Origin: JAYEIA01 sp964472505
Lineage (GTDB): Bacteria; Bacteroidota; Bacteroidia; Bacteroidales; JAADGE01
Assembly (NCBI GenBank): GCA_964472505.1
Contig: CAYYQW010000006.1
Coordinates: forward strand, 17,952-81,951
Length of the DNA: 64,000 nt
Direction: 5' to 3'
A program made the position numbers and the translations under genes. Under the pieces are notes generated by a model. It was not told where the DNA came from and ran no database searches. It saw nothing but the letters and a program-made list of their open reading frames with translations. Positions 53,201-61,106 of this stretch are shown in pieces. Within the stretch, counting starts at the first letter, position 1, and every line of letters begins with the position of its first letter.

Positions 53201-53597
53201 TGATACTGTTTGGGTCATCGGGCGCATGGGTATAAGTTGTAAAATCATCGGAAAAGCGATTATAACGACACAAACCTCCGGACATGGTTCCAACCCACAA
53301 AACAGGCTCTCCGGGTCCGCTTGTTTCATAAAGTACGGGGGTAATATTATCCGGCAGGGCTTTCTTTTTTGTCGGGCTGTTCCAATACACTTCCATGGTG
53401 TAGCCGTCGTACTTATTCAGGCCGTCGAGCGTAGCAAACCACATAAAACCGCGGTCATCACGTATCATATCAATAATGGTGCTTTGCGACAAGCCTTCTT
53501 CAACAGATAATTTCTCGAACTTAACTCGCGGCTTTTGTGCCTGAGCAAAAAAGCCGTAAAAGAAAAAAGCCAAGCATAAAAAAATAGTGTTTTTCAT
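50271..53597 (-). CDS. Reg_prop/Y_Y_Y sensor with SpoIIE-type PP2C phosphatase output
   Basis: 1108 residues. I take the start at 53597, where a signal peptide begins (KNTIFLCLAFFFYGFFAQ). Domains in order: some twelve Reg_prop repeats forming two periplasmic beta-propellers (about 25-680, recurrent LWVGT..GGLN.F/Y), Y_Y_Y domain (about 690-760, NRYAFKLEPYDDEWNYVG), a transmembrane helix (about 785-805), a coiled coil (about 815-865, IRQQNEEITAQRDEIQKQ), then a SpoIIE/PP2C phosphatase (about 875-1108, DCTGHGVPGAFMSMLG). Many Bacteroidota link this input to a histidine kinase; here the output is a Ser/Thr phosphatase, so it probably adjusts an anti-sigma/anti-anti-sigma switch. No such partner is next to it. 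Confidence 0.88.
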   Translation of the reverse strand: MKNTIFLCLAFFFYGFFAQAQKPRVKFEKLSVEEGLSQSTIIDMIRDDRGFMWFATLDGLNKYDGYTMEVYWNSPTKKKALPDNITPVLYETSGPGEPVLWVGTMSGGLCRYNRFSDDFTTYTHAPDDPNSISNDLITAVTGDNETLWVGTHDGLNRFDVASEKFIRCEPTLFSNDTVTTLHQTGHVLWVGTQDGFTIFDYKKNASRQLKLSDGLPGRKVNAVIQTYDSLYWIAGDAGLVFIQHDDSALHDFTGRIKSTFDIDEPDVTDLLEDADSSIWIATRNNGLLKYDRKADQLYQYSHNPFLKNSLSINSVLSLYRDRTNILWVGTSLGGVNKWNRAAEELAVFRHNPYDENSLSASQVRSIFIDREGVIWVGTVEGGLNKWIKEKNEFKHYTHQPANPHSLSHNHVRALFEDDRQNFFVATDGGGLNVFNRKTGKFKAYKHKANNPKSIGSNRVWDVLQDSRGRIWLATHGGGLNLFDIENESFERFKHKASDKSSLSNDLTTLVFEDSRELLWVGTMNGLNRWYPEERKFLRYQHEPENPNSLTNNRIYSIHEDSEGFLWIGTKGGLNRFDVESGSFKHFTTDNSDLPNNVILGILEEGDNLWMSTNRGLVRMNKETFKIKNFNMGDGLQNNEFLAGAYCKAQDGEMFFGGIDGFNAFYPGKVKDNPYAPQVLITEFRVSNKVFKTDTAISEKKHVKLKHNQNDISFGFVALDFIFPTENRYAFKLEPYDDEWNYVGTRRFATYTNLQPGDYTFRVKGANSDEVWNEEGTALNITIEPAFWQTLWFKLLIVFLLIVLVVSIYRIRVRRIKLRNKELERLVKIRTAEIRQQNEEITAQRDEIQKQNTMISRQNEEITDSIRYAERIQTAALPGPQELKELLPEHFIFFRPRDIVSGDFFWANRQNGKTVITAADCTGHGVPGAFMSMLGISFLNKIVNEKKITDAAEILNRLRKNVIAALRQKGLVHESKEGMDMALLVIDHEKKKLQFAGAFNPLVLVRDKKDTEYKAERMPVAIYEAMEPFKNTEIDYQSGDAVYMFSDGFPDQFGGPRIRKFMKKPFRKKLTEISHEPMNKQHQILEQVYDNWKGDEPQVDDVVVIGIRL

Positions 53598-53760
53598 CGT
53601 CTTATATTGTTTATAACTACTTTTTCGGCAGTTTGAACACCTTTTCACGAATTCCTACAAATTGAGCTAATTAATCAACAAACAAATTGCAACAATAAAT
53701 ATTGGCGGATCAAGTGTGTTTTCCCGAGATTGAATTATTATCGTAAAAACAAATATAAAA

Positions 53761-54177
53761 CTATTCTCCGATTACTTTCACCAAAACACGTTTTTTTCTT
53801 TTGCCGTCGAACTCACCGTAAAATATCTGTTCCCATGGCCCAAAGTCCAATTTTCCTTCGGTAATTGCCACTACCACTTCGCGCCCCATCACAGTTCTTT
53901 TCAAATGCGCATCGGCATTGTCTTCATAAGTATTGTGATTGTATTGAGAATGCGGTTTTTCGGGAGCCAGTTTTTCTAACCAGTCTTCATAATCCTGATG
54001 CAAGCCGGATTCATCATCATTAATAAACACGCTTGCCGTAATGTGCATGGCATTTACAAGTACAAGACCCTCCTGCACACCGCTTTCGTGAACTGTGGCC
54101 TGCACTTCAGGCGTTATGTTTTTTAATTCTCTGCGCTTGCTTGTATTAAACCAAAGTTCTTTTCTGTGTGTTTTCAT
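53761..54177 (-). CDS. YjbQ family protein (secondary thiamine-phosphate synthase-like)
   Basis: 138 residues, the usual length. The family signature is complete: [18 protein letters not shown] near residue 40, [22 protein letters not shown], and [23 protein letters not shown] at the end. YjbQ proteins form small trimers with a metal site; some have a weak thiamine-phosphate synthase activity, the true role is uncertain. A single gene between the sensor phosphatase and the deacetylase. Confidence 0.9.
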   Translation of the reverse strand: MKTHRKELWFNTSKRRELKNITPEVQATVHESGVQEGLVLVNAMHITASVFINDDESGLHQDYEDWLEKLAPEKPHSQYNHNTYEDNADAHLKRTVMGREVVVAITEGKLDFGPWEQIFYGEFDGKRKKRVLVKVIGE

Positions 54178-54283
54178 TTTAAGCTATTTTTTGTATTTAT
54201 AAAATTTCAACTCAAACAAAGTTACAAAATAAATACATACAATGGCAGAGCAAAAAATATTTGCATTTTTTCAATCCAAAACT

Positions 54284-55120
54284 TTAAAAATAAGCTTCTT
54301 CACTCAAAAGCTCATCTAAAGGAGCAATTGCAAAACCCTTTTCTTGAATGAGTTCAATTATTTCGGGCAAATTTTCAAGCGTATTTCCCCGCCCGTGAAG
54401 CAATATGATTTCATCCGAGCGAATGCTGTCACGAATTAACGTTTTCACAAATTCTTTTGTTTCCAACCAGTCATAAGTATCCACAGACCAATAAATCGAA
54501 ATCATTTCTTTAGCCTCAATCGTATTCAAAATTTGCTGATTAACAGCGCCGTAGGGCACACGAATAAATCGGGGCTTTTTGCCGATTAGCTCAAGAATTA
54601 CTTCATTAGCTTTGCTTATTTCATTTGAAACGGTTATGCTGTCGGTTTCGGTAAATTTTATATGCGAGTAACTGTGATTTAAAACTAAATGCCCGGCATC
54701 ATACATTTGCTTTGCCACAGCGGGATGCCGTCTGATATTTTCTCCGATGCAAAAAAAGGCGGCTTTTACACCGAAGTGTTCCAGTACGGCAAGGATTTTT
54801 GGCGTATTAATCGGGTGCGGGCCGTCATCAAATGTTAAAGCTACTTTCTTGTGGTAAGTTTGTCCGTTAAGGTAAAGTAAAGTCGGCTGTTTTCGAGCCA
54901 AACTTTCGACTGTGGTTTTGAGTGTAGCTGCTTCGTATGATTTTTCAAATTTACGGGAAAACCCAAGAATCGGCATCACTTTTATACTGTCATCGAGCTT
55001 TAAGTCCGAAACGGGATGCGGCAAATTTGCTTTTTGCGATGGTTTAAGCAAAGAAAAAAGCAGTAAAGCAAGCATGACACCCAAAGCAATAAAACTAAAT
55101 ATCAGTAATCGTTTTTGCAT
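54284..55120 (-). CDS. Polysaccharide deacetylase family protein (NodB-like), membrane-anchored
   Basis: 278 residues. A membrane segment at about 6-24 (LIFSFIALGVMLALLLFSLL). The NodB fold motifs: ALTFDDGPHP (94-102, catalytic base and metal Asp), HSYSH (149-153, metal His pair), RVPYGAVN (about 197) and the late ILLHG. It should remove N- or O-acetyl groups from peptidoglycan or another glycan in the periplasm. The catalytic residues are all present. The gene stands alone. Confidence 0.88.
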   Translation of the reverse strand: MQKRLLIFSFIALGVMLALLLFSLLKPSQKANLPHPVSDLKLDDSIKVMPILGFSRKFEKSYEAATLKTTVESLARKQPTLLYLNGQTYHKKVALTFDDGPHPINTPKILAVLEHFGVKAAFFCIGENIRRHPAVAKQMYDAGHLVLNHSYSHIKFTETDSITVSNEISKANEVILELIGKKPRFIRVPYGAVNQQILNTIEAKEMISIYWSVDTYDWLETKEFVKTLIRDSIRSDEIILLHGRGNTLENLPEIIELIQEKGFAIAPLDELLSEEAYF

Positions 55121-55192
55121 TATTATTCGGCATTACAGTGTAATATATTTTTGCAGCTATCAAAAAAAGTATTTCGTATTTGCCGGAAAACC

Positions 55193-55260
55193 CTGCGCCC
55201 GTATGGCGTTTTCACCGCACGGAGTTTTAAAGCGGCCTGTTTTGCGTCGGGTGAAAACCC
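55193..55260. repeat. Third, worn copy of the CTGCGC...GGTGTTTTCACC palindrome family
   Basis: Begins CTGCGCCCGTATGGCG then TTTTCACCGCACGG, passes through TTTTAAA, and ends GTCGGGTGAAAACCC. Same order of parts as 33779-33859 but with many base changes, and it lies just 3' of the lipoprotein gene at 55263. Confidence 0.5.
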
Positions 55261-55262
55261 AT

Positions 55263-55712
55263 TTAACGGTCGGCAACTTCCAGATCCAAAATATCACCTG
55301 TGAGATACCAGCAAGTAGAATCGCAATTAGTATAACTGCGTTTTCTGAAATTTGTGCCGTCCACACAAATAAGCGTATCTTCACCTTTCAGATAATAAGC
55401 TTTTGCGCTGTATTCGGCATTGGTTGAGACGGTTACACTCAGCAAATCAGCTGTTTCTTCAAAATCGGAAATAACTTCCAGAGTATCACCCGCTTCAATT
55501 TCGCCGTAGAAAATCTCTATTTTTTGAATCTCGTTAAGCTCATCATTGCTTATCTTGAGTTTTAAATCGGCAAAAAAGGGTTCAAACGTATCGCAATCGG
55601 AATAATCCGGATTTTCGCAATCATCGGTTTCACTTAACCAAAAGCTCTGACAAGCCGAAAAAAACACGAGCAAAAAAGCAATAATAATATATTTGGATGA
55701 CTTATATTTCAT
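55263..55712 (-). CDS. Small lipoprotein of unknown function
   Basis: 149 residues. Lipobox region FFSACQSFW (Cys about 20), then an Asp/Cys-rich stretch (DDCENPDYSDCDTFEPF). The rest is beta-rich and ends DILDLEVADR. Six cysteines in total may form disulfides. No family recognised. The stop lies 3 bases past the worn palindromic repeat. Confidence 0.6.
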   Translation of the reverse strand: MKYKSSKYIIIAFLLVFFSACQSFWLSETDDCENPDYSDCDTFEPFFADLKLKISNDELNEIQKIEIFYGEIEAGDTLEVISDFEETADLLSVTVSTNAEYSAKAYYLKGEDTLICVDGTNFRKRSYTNCDSTCWYLTGDILDLEVADR

Positions 55713-55771
55713 ATTTCAAGCTATTAAATTTGAAAACAATGCGTTACATACTATTTAAAAACAACACAATT

Positions 55772-56707
55772 CTAAAAATCTTGTTTTTCTTTAATAACCA
55801 GCCCGCCGGTTTGTTCTACCCAAACGGTAAGTGTTTGCCCTTTGCGTACTCTTCGGTGTACGGCATTTCCGTAGCTGCTTCTTATTCCGGCTTTACGTGC
55901 GGCTTCTTCATCGTTCATATATTCCACAAATTGATTTAAATGCTCATTATAAGCATCGGGCGAAAGGCCAAAAACCTCTTCTTTTTTTCGTTTAAAAATC
56001 AAAGGAACTCCGCTGCTGTCTGTCAGATTTAGGACATGCCCCTCGGCTTGCGGAACTTTGTTACTGAACAAACGATAAGGCAAAACCAGATTGCGTTTTT
56101 GTTGGTCGGCAATATGACTGAAATCAAAATTTAGAACCATGGCATCAAAATAAATATCGTTGCCTGCAATCTCAATTTCTTGGGTTTTATCGCTTAGGCT
56201 TCCCAATGCTTCATCGTAAAAACGAAGTTCAAGCGTGGTGCTGTCCGAATAATAATTGTAGTCGAGAATTTCCATTTCGGCAACTTTGTAACGCTGATCC
56301 AATTGTTTAAGAACCGTTTGCAATTCTGCAATTTTCTTGCGGTTTTGGACATAATCGTCCACAGCCGTAATTCCGGAAGAGATAGCTACAATAAATAAAA
56401 GCAACAAAAAAGAAATAATCAATACGGGAATGTTGGAAATGATTTTAGAAAGGCTTCGGGTAAAGGATTTAGCAATAAGATATGCTTTTTCGGCCAAAGA
56501 CATACGTCCCGTTCCGAATCCGGCAGCTGCCTTATAAGCTAATCTGCGAGACTTAAGTGCATCGGCCGCAGGAATAATCAGATAAGCCAAGAAAGCCAAA
56601 AGAAGCAACCAAAAGCCGGTTTTAGAAGTAAACAGGAAAAGCAAAAAATCTTTTACGGGTTCTAAAAACCAATTAATATTTTTTAAAAGTTCGAGGGCAT
56701 CATTCAT
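55772..56707 (-). CDS. Membrane protein with coiled coil, unknown function
   Basis: 311 residues. Two membrane segments (about 18-45 and 90-115), then a coiled coil (about 130-155, KIAELQTVLKQLDQRYKVAE) and a beta-rich extracytoplasmic domain (about 155-290) with strand-like runs (DSTTLELRFYDEALG, NDIYFDAMVLNFDFSH). The end contains HRRVRKGQTLTVWVEQTGG. No family recognised; it could scaffold an envelope complex. It stands alone. Confidence 0.6.
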   Translation of the reverse strand: MNDALELLKNINWFLEPVKDFLLFLFTSKTGFWLLLLAFLAYLIIPAADALKSRRLAYKAAAGFGTGRMSLAEKAYLIAKSFTRSLSKIISNIPVLIISFLLLLFIVAISSGITAVDDYVQNRKKIAELQTVLKQLDQRYKVAEMEILDYNYYSDSTTLELRFYDEALGSLSDKTQEIEIAGNDIYFDAMVLNFDFSHIADQQKRNLVLPYRLFSNKVPQAEGHVLNLTDSSGVPLIFKRKKEEVFGLSPDAYNEHLNQFVEYMNDEEAARKAGIRSSYGNAVHRRVRKGQTLTVWVEQTGGLVIKEKQDF

Positions 56708-56983
56708 AAGACAGAAAAATTTACCAATGGTTAATTAATGTTTTGTAAAGCACTAAATTATATATTCTTTACGAAATGTGCAATAAAATAAAGCGTTTCT
56801 AAGTAGAATGCTAAGTATTATTATCTAAAATTGTGATACTGCCGGAACCGGGATTTACTTTTTTTATTAAAATATCTCCATTACCTGCGATTTAGTTGAC
56901 TTAAAAAGATAAATGCGGGTAATCATATAATTTATAACTATATTCTGTCAGGAATATCTCGTTTATACGACTAAGTAAATAAA

Positions 56984-58000
56984 ATGAAAATTTTATATAT
57001 ATTTTTGTTCCCGCTGCTTTTTCTTATTGCTTGCAAACAAGAAAAAGACCTTGCTGATATTCAAAGTATTAATGATTATTATTGGCGTATAGATACAATG
57101 GACATGTCCGGCACAAGCGTCAGGCCGGTTTTTCCGATTGTAACTCAAACGGAATACGTGGTACCATCAGCATCATTAAGAGACCTTTATGATGAATCTC
57201 GTGTTCTAATAACTATGCAGGGTAAGTCAGTATTTGTATATCCTTTAAACTATTTGCACATTGAAGTAGTAAATGAATTGGCTGACGATAAATATTTTGC
57301 TGTTACTTACTGCCCTATTACAAAAAGTGCAATGATCTGGAACCGAAGAATTGAAGATGAAATTCTAACTCTGGCGGCATCAGGAATCTTATACAAGGAG
57401 AACCTTGTAATTTACGATATCAGACATAAACAATTTTGGTCTCAAATGTTAATCAGCAAAATTTATGGTAACACAGAACAAAAAAAGCCTGAAGTGCTAT
57501 CATCATTTGAAACAAGTTGGCAAACAGTAAAAAAGTACTTTCCAAATGCTATGGTCTTCAATGGTAAATATAATAATATATCTGAATCTCTTAAGCATCC
57601 CTCAGAAAAAATTGTATTTCCCGACACAAGTGACAATAATAACTATAATATGAATTACGCCGAAGGAGAGAAAATATATGGTATAATTCTTCCGGATGAG
57701 GTAAAAACATACAGCCACAATACCATTGAGAATGAAACAAAGATAATCCGAAATAATGATATGGTACTGGTGAGCAGTGCCCAACCTGAATTTGTTGTGA
57801 GCTTTTATACAGATAATTTGGAATTATCATTAGTCAAAAATAATTTCCCTGTAATCCTCACTGATCAAAACAATAACAAGTATGACGTTTTTGGTAAGCC
57901 CGTAAATATTTCAGGCATAAGTCCTCTTAAGCCAACTTGCTCGTATAGTGCTTCTTGGTGGGCGTGGAAAGCGTTCTACAAAAGTTTCAGCAAAATTTAA
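56984..58000 (+). CDS. DUF3179-like lipoprotein
   Basis: 338 residues. Lipobox LLFLIACKQEK (Cys about 17). The segment YFAVTYCPITKSAMIWNRRI matches the DUF3179 hallmark (V.YCPLTGSA.VW). LYKENLVIYDIRHKQFWSQM and SWQTVKKYFPNAMVF also fit. Function unknown; some relatives are found with c-type cytochromes. A+T-rich compared with neighbours. It stands alone, on the opposite strand to the SusC/D operon. Confidence 0.75.
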   Translation: MKILYIFLFPLLFLIACKQEKDLADIQSINDYYWRIDTMDMSGTSVRPVFPIVTQTEYVVPSASLRDLYDESRVLITMQGKSVFVYPLNYLHIEVVNELADDKYFAVTYCPITKSAMIWNRRIEDEILTLAASGILYKENLVIYDIRHKQFWSQMLISKIYGNTEQKKPEVLSSFETSWQTVKKYFPNAMVFNGKYNNISESLKHPSEKIVFPDTSDNNNYNMNYAEGEKIYGIILPDEVKTYSHNTIENETKIIRNNDMVLVSSAQPEFVVSFYTDNLELSLVKNNFPVILTDQNNNKYDVFGKPVNISGISPLKPTCSYSASWWAWKAFYKSFSKI

Positions 58001-58380
58001 TGAATTCAACTTGCAATCCAAACGAATAAAATTTTTATTTTTTTTAGGAACAGGGCTGCCGGGTACTTTTTTTTAACAAGAAATAAAAATATAGTTTCTG
58101 TGTTCAAAATCTTAGATTACTCAACCGTAAGCGACTTCGAGTCTGCTATACCGCCATAACTCATAAGAAGACTGAGCTTACCAAAGTTGGTATTAATAAT
58201 TTGAGTATATACAGACGCTCACTTTCTTTTTATTTTCAAACGGCATTCATTCATGGATACCCTTGAACCCAAAAAGTATTCGTACAGTCTTGCTAAATAA
58301 ACTGTTTCGATTTGAAGAAAAAAAAGAAACTGCCTCGGCAAGAGGCAGCTTCAGTAAAATTTATAAATAATTAAGCTTTA
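58001..58380. other. Intergenic region downstream of the DUF3179 gene and the SusC/D operon
   Basis: About 380 bases between convergent genes. It contains the SusC/D operon terminator (58318-58352) and two runs of T (8-9 bases near 58040-58075). No coding frame supported. Confidence 0.55.
58318..58352 (-). terminator. Intrinsic terminator of the SusC/SusD/lipoprotein operon
   Basis: CTGCCTC (58330-58336), loop GGCAA, GAGGCAG (58342-58348), with flanking GAA/TTC pairs. Read on the minus strand it ends in TTTC then eight T (58318-58325). It lies about 30 bases beyond the stop of the last gene. Confidence 0.8.
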
Positions 58381-59640
58381 TTATTTTTTGGTTAAAGCAG
58401 GAACAAATCCTTTGTTTTTTGCAAAACCTGTAGATTTTGATTCTCCTTCTCCGGTCATGATTTCAAAATCATCAACAAATAAAGCGTAAGCATCATAAGA
58501 TACACATCCGATTTTAACTTTGATGCTTTCACCTGCCCAGTTGGATAAATCCCATTTGTAGTTTGTCCAATCCGTGGGAACTTCGGCATAAGGCTCGGCA
58601 GTTAAAACGGTTTCTTCGTCATCAGCCGTATTTACAACTGTAACAATCAAACGTTCTAAACCGTAAGCATCGGTTATGGATCTCGCGTAAAAGCTTAGTT
58701 CGTAACCATCTTCTATATCAAATGCGTCGCTAATCAACCAATCATCATTGCCCTGATCGCCGTCAGGAACAGCAGCCATGGAGAAAACAAAATTATCTCC
58801 GCTGTAGGGTTCCCAGCCTTCAGGTGATCCGGCGGCAGAAAAGTTAAAAACTCTCCATGCGGCAGGTTCTCCCGAGCCGGGATAATCAAATGCCGAAACG
58901 CCGTATAAACCCAAGCCGTCAAGGTCTTGGTTTGTCCAGGGGGCAATATCAGTTGTCCAAGCATCATAAGACTCAAAATCCCAGAAGCGCTTAACAATCA
59001 CCAACAATTGGTGGGTGCTTACTACAGAGCCGTTGCTGTTTTCAAATGTAAACTGATAAGTTAAAGTATCGGATGACATATCCGGTGTAATATCAACGGC
59101 CACTGAATCTTTCAACATGTCATAATCACCGGTGAGTTCAACTGCAGCATCACTGTTAACTGCACGAGTAATTACAAGTGAAGTCGGTGCCGTACAGTCT
59201 TCGGCTAATGAATATTTAATATAAACCGTTGTATCTATGGGCGGTATGTCTGCCGGTCCTTCTTTTGTAAGCGGGTCAATTACGGAAATTACGGCATTTT
59301 TCGCTGCCGGATTCCCTTCAACCATGGCTGAAAACTTCGCAGCCAATTCATCACCGATTACACCGATACCAAGTTCGGATTTGTCAAAACTATAGCTTCC
59401 TTCACCACCTGAGAGGGATATGGTGGTGAAAGTTTCGCTGTCAATTACTACTTCAACTTCTGAAATTGTTTCATCAGAAAGTATGACATCTCCCGTCAAT
59501 CCGGCATCCAAGGGATAGAATGAGGTATTACTAAGGTAGATACCTACCCCTCTGTGAAAGATATCTTCTTTTTCTTCGCAGCCTGCAAAGAGTGCTGAAA
59601 GAAGCATTATTCCAATAATATATGTGAATATTTTCTTCAT
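58381..59640 (-). CDS. Surface lipoprotein with choice-of-anchor J-type domain
   Basis: 419 residues. Lipobox LLSALFAGCEEKE (Cys about 21). The N-terminal two-thirds are beta-rich, Ig-like domains. The C-terminal third (about 220-400) has the choice-of-anchor J pattern: NDDWLISDAFDIEDGYELSFYA and LFVDDFEIMTGE. Such lipoproteins follow SusD genes and bind or help bind the ligand at the cell surface. It starts 23 bases after the susD stop. No glycan-active enzyme is visible. Confidence 0.7.
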   Translation of the reverse strand: MKKIFTYIIGIMLLSALFAGCEEKEDIFHRGVGIYLSNTSFYPLDAGLTGDVILSDETISEVEVVIDSETFTTISLSGGEGSYSFDKSELGIGVIGDELAAKFSAMVEGNPAAKNAVISVIDPLTKEGPADIPPIDTTVYIKYSLAEDCTAPTSLVITRAVNSDAAVELTGDYDMLKDSVAVDITPDMSSDTLTYQFTFENSNGSVVSTHQLLVIVKRFWDFESYDAWTTDIAPWTNQDLDGLGLYGVSAFDYPGSGEPAAWRVFNFSAAGSPEGWEPYSGDNFVFSMAAVPDGDQGNDDWLISDAFDIEDGYELSFYARSITDAYGLERLIVTVVNTADDEETVLTAEPYAEVPTDWTNYKWDLSNWAGESIKVKIGCVSYDAYALFVDDFEIMTGEGESKSTGFAKNKGFVPALTKK

Positions 59641-59663
59641 TGTATTGTTATATTTTAAGTTTA

Positions 59664-61088
59664 TTAATTAACTCCGGATCTTGTATCCCACCACATTTGT
59701 TGACCCCAAAAACGGTCGGTAACTTTTGCGGCATGGGTATCATAATTAGCACCGTTAAGGTTAGCTTCCGTTACCGGATAAGCAAAGCGAAACGGGGGTC
59801 TTGTATGTCCCGGGAATCGAGCTCCGGGTGCTGCTATCATCTGCGGCACATCTGTTCGGCGAGTTTCTGCCCATGCTTCATGGCCTTGTTTAAACAGAGA
59901 AACCCATTTTTGGTAATACAGATTTTCCATACTGAAAGGCACTCCGGTCAGGAAAGCATTCGCATCGGCTTCATCGATGCCATATTCAGCCATCGAGGCT
60001 ATAACAGCATCTTCATAAGTGCCGGCATCATTATTATACTCGGCAATAATGAACAATACTTCAGAATAACGCATAAAAGGTGTAAAACCCATAGCATCTT
60101 CGCGGAAAAAAGCTCCAATTCGGCTGTATTGTCCTATTGAGCCCAGATTGTCATCACCAACACCCGGAACAACGCCGCGGTAGGCATCATCTGCGGGCGC
60201 CGGTTCTGCATATACCGGCAATCTGGGGTCGGATGTACTTAACATATAGTCAACAAGATAGCTTCCAACGGCATGATCATCTCTCGTTTCAAAATCCTCA
60301 GCCCATGGCTCTTTGTAAGGAGCAGCACCGGGCCAATATAAAAATGCATTATCATCATTGCTTGTCATTACGGGATATGTGGCTGCGTTGCCAAGTATCT
60401 CATCAATGTGCTGTGCTCCTACTGAGCTAACTTCATTAATACGATTGGCAAATCTCAAACGCAAGGAATTGGCAAATTTTTGCCATTTCGATACATCGCC
60501 TCCAAAAAGGATGTCTCCGTCGCCAAGTGCTCCGGGAGTTCCTTCGGCAAACATATCGCCGGCTTTCTTCAAGCTGTCAAGCAATGCAGGATAGATTTCT
60601 TCCTGAGTATCATAAACCGGATTTGTGATACCCTCACCGCCCTGTATGGCTTCTGTAAAAGGCATATTTCTCCAGCTGTCAGTTCCAATTCCGAATGCTA
60701 AGCTTTGAAATGTAAGTGCAGCAGCATATAAATTTTTATTTTCATCTCTTGCAGCGAATTTCTTAGCGTTTTCCAAGTCAACGGCTACTCTGTACAAGTC
60801 CCGCCAATTGGTATTTATTACGCTTTCTCTTTCGTAATAGCGTGATTCATCAACGTATTGAATTTTACCGAGATGCCCGGCATAAGTCGAAACATTGTTC
60901 ATGTTAAACCAAGCATCATAATAGGTATCACCAAAATATCTGATAGATTGTGCCAGTAAATTGGTTGCCGGAACTTCTGTAGGATTATTCGGATCTACAT
61001 TCATCTCTTCCCACTTTTCAGTGCAAGAGCTGAAAAAGAGCAACCCAACCAGTATTCCGGAGAGTATTATTTTAAATTTATGTTTCAT
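59664..61088 (-). CDS. susD: SusD/RagB-like nutrient-binding outer membrane lipoprotein (SusD-like_2)
   Basis: 474 residues. Lipobox VGLLFFSSCTEKWEE (Cys about 22), then MNVDPNNPTEVPATNLL, which is the SusD-like_2 start. The middle is helical (TPR-like) with the family pattern, ending FRFAYPVTEANLNGANYD and FWGQQMWWD. It forms the lid of the SusC channel and binds the ligand. It is 18 bases downstream of susC, as is standard. Confidence 0.9.
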   Translation of the reverse strand: MKHKFKIILSGILVGLLFFSSCTEKWEEMNVDPNNPTEVPATNLLAQSIRYFGDTYYDAWFNMNNVSTYAGHLGKIQYVDESRYYERESVINTNWRDLYRVAVDLENAKKFAARDENKNLYAAALTFQSLAFGIGTDSWRNMPFTEAIQGGEGITNPVYDTQEEIYPALLDSLKKAGDMFAEGTPGALGDGDILFGGDVSKWQKFANSLRLRFANRINEVSSVGAQHIDEILGNAATYPVMTSNDDNAFLYWPGAAPYKEPWAEDFETRDDHAVGSYLVDYMLSTSDPRLPVYAEPAPADDAYRGVVPGVGDDNLGSIGQYSRIGAFFREDAMGFTPFMRYSEVLFIIAEYNNDAGTYEDAVIASMAEYGIDEADANAFLTGVPFSMENLYYQKWVSLFKQGHEAWAETRRTDVPQMIAAPGARFPGHTRPPFRFAYPVTEANLNGANYDTHAAKVTDRFWGQQMWWDTRSGVN

Positions 61089-61106
61089 GGATATAATGAT
61101 TTTAAA

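Noticed and set aside
53598..53648. Longer start for the Reg_prop sensor
   Set aside because: It puts 17 polar and Cys-containing residues before the signal peptide, which starts at 53597.
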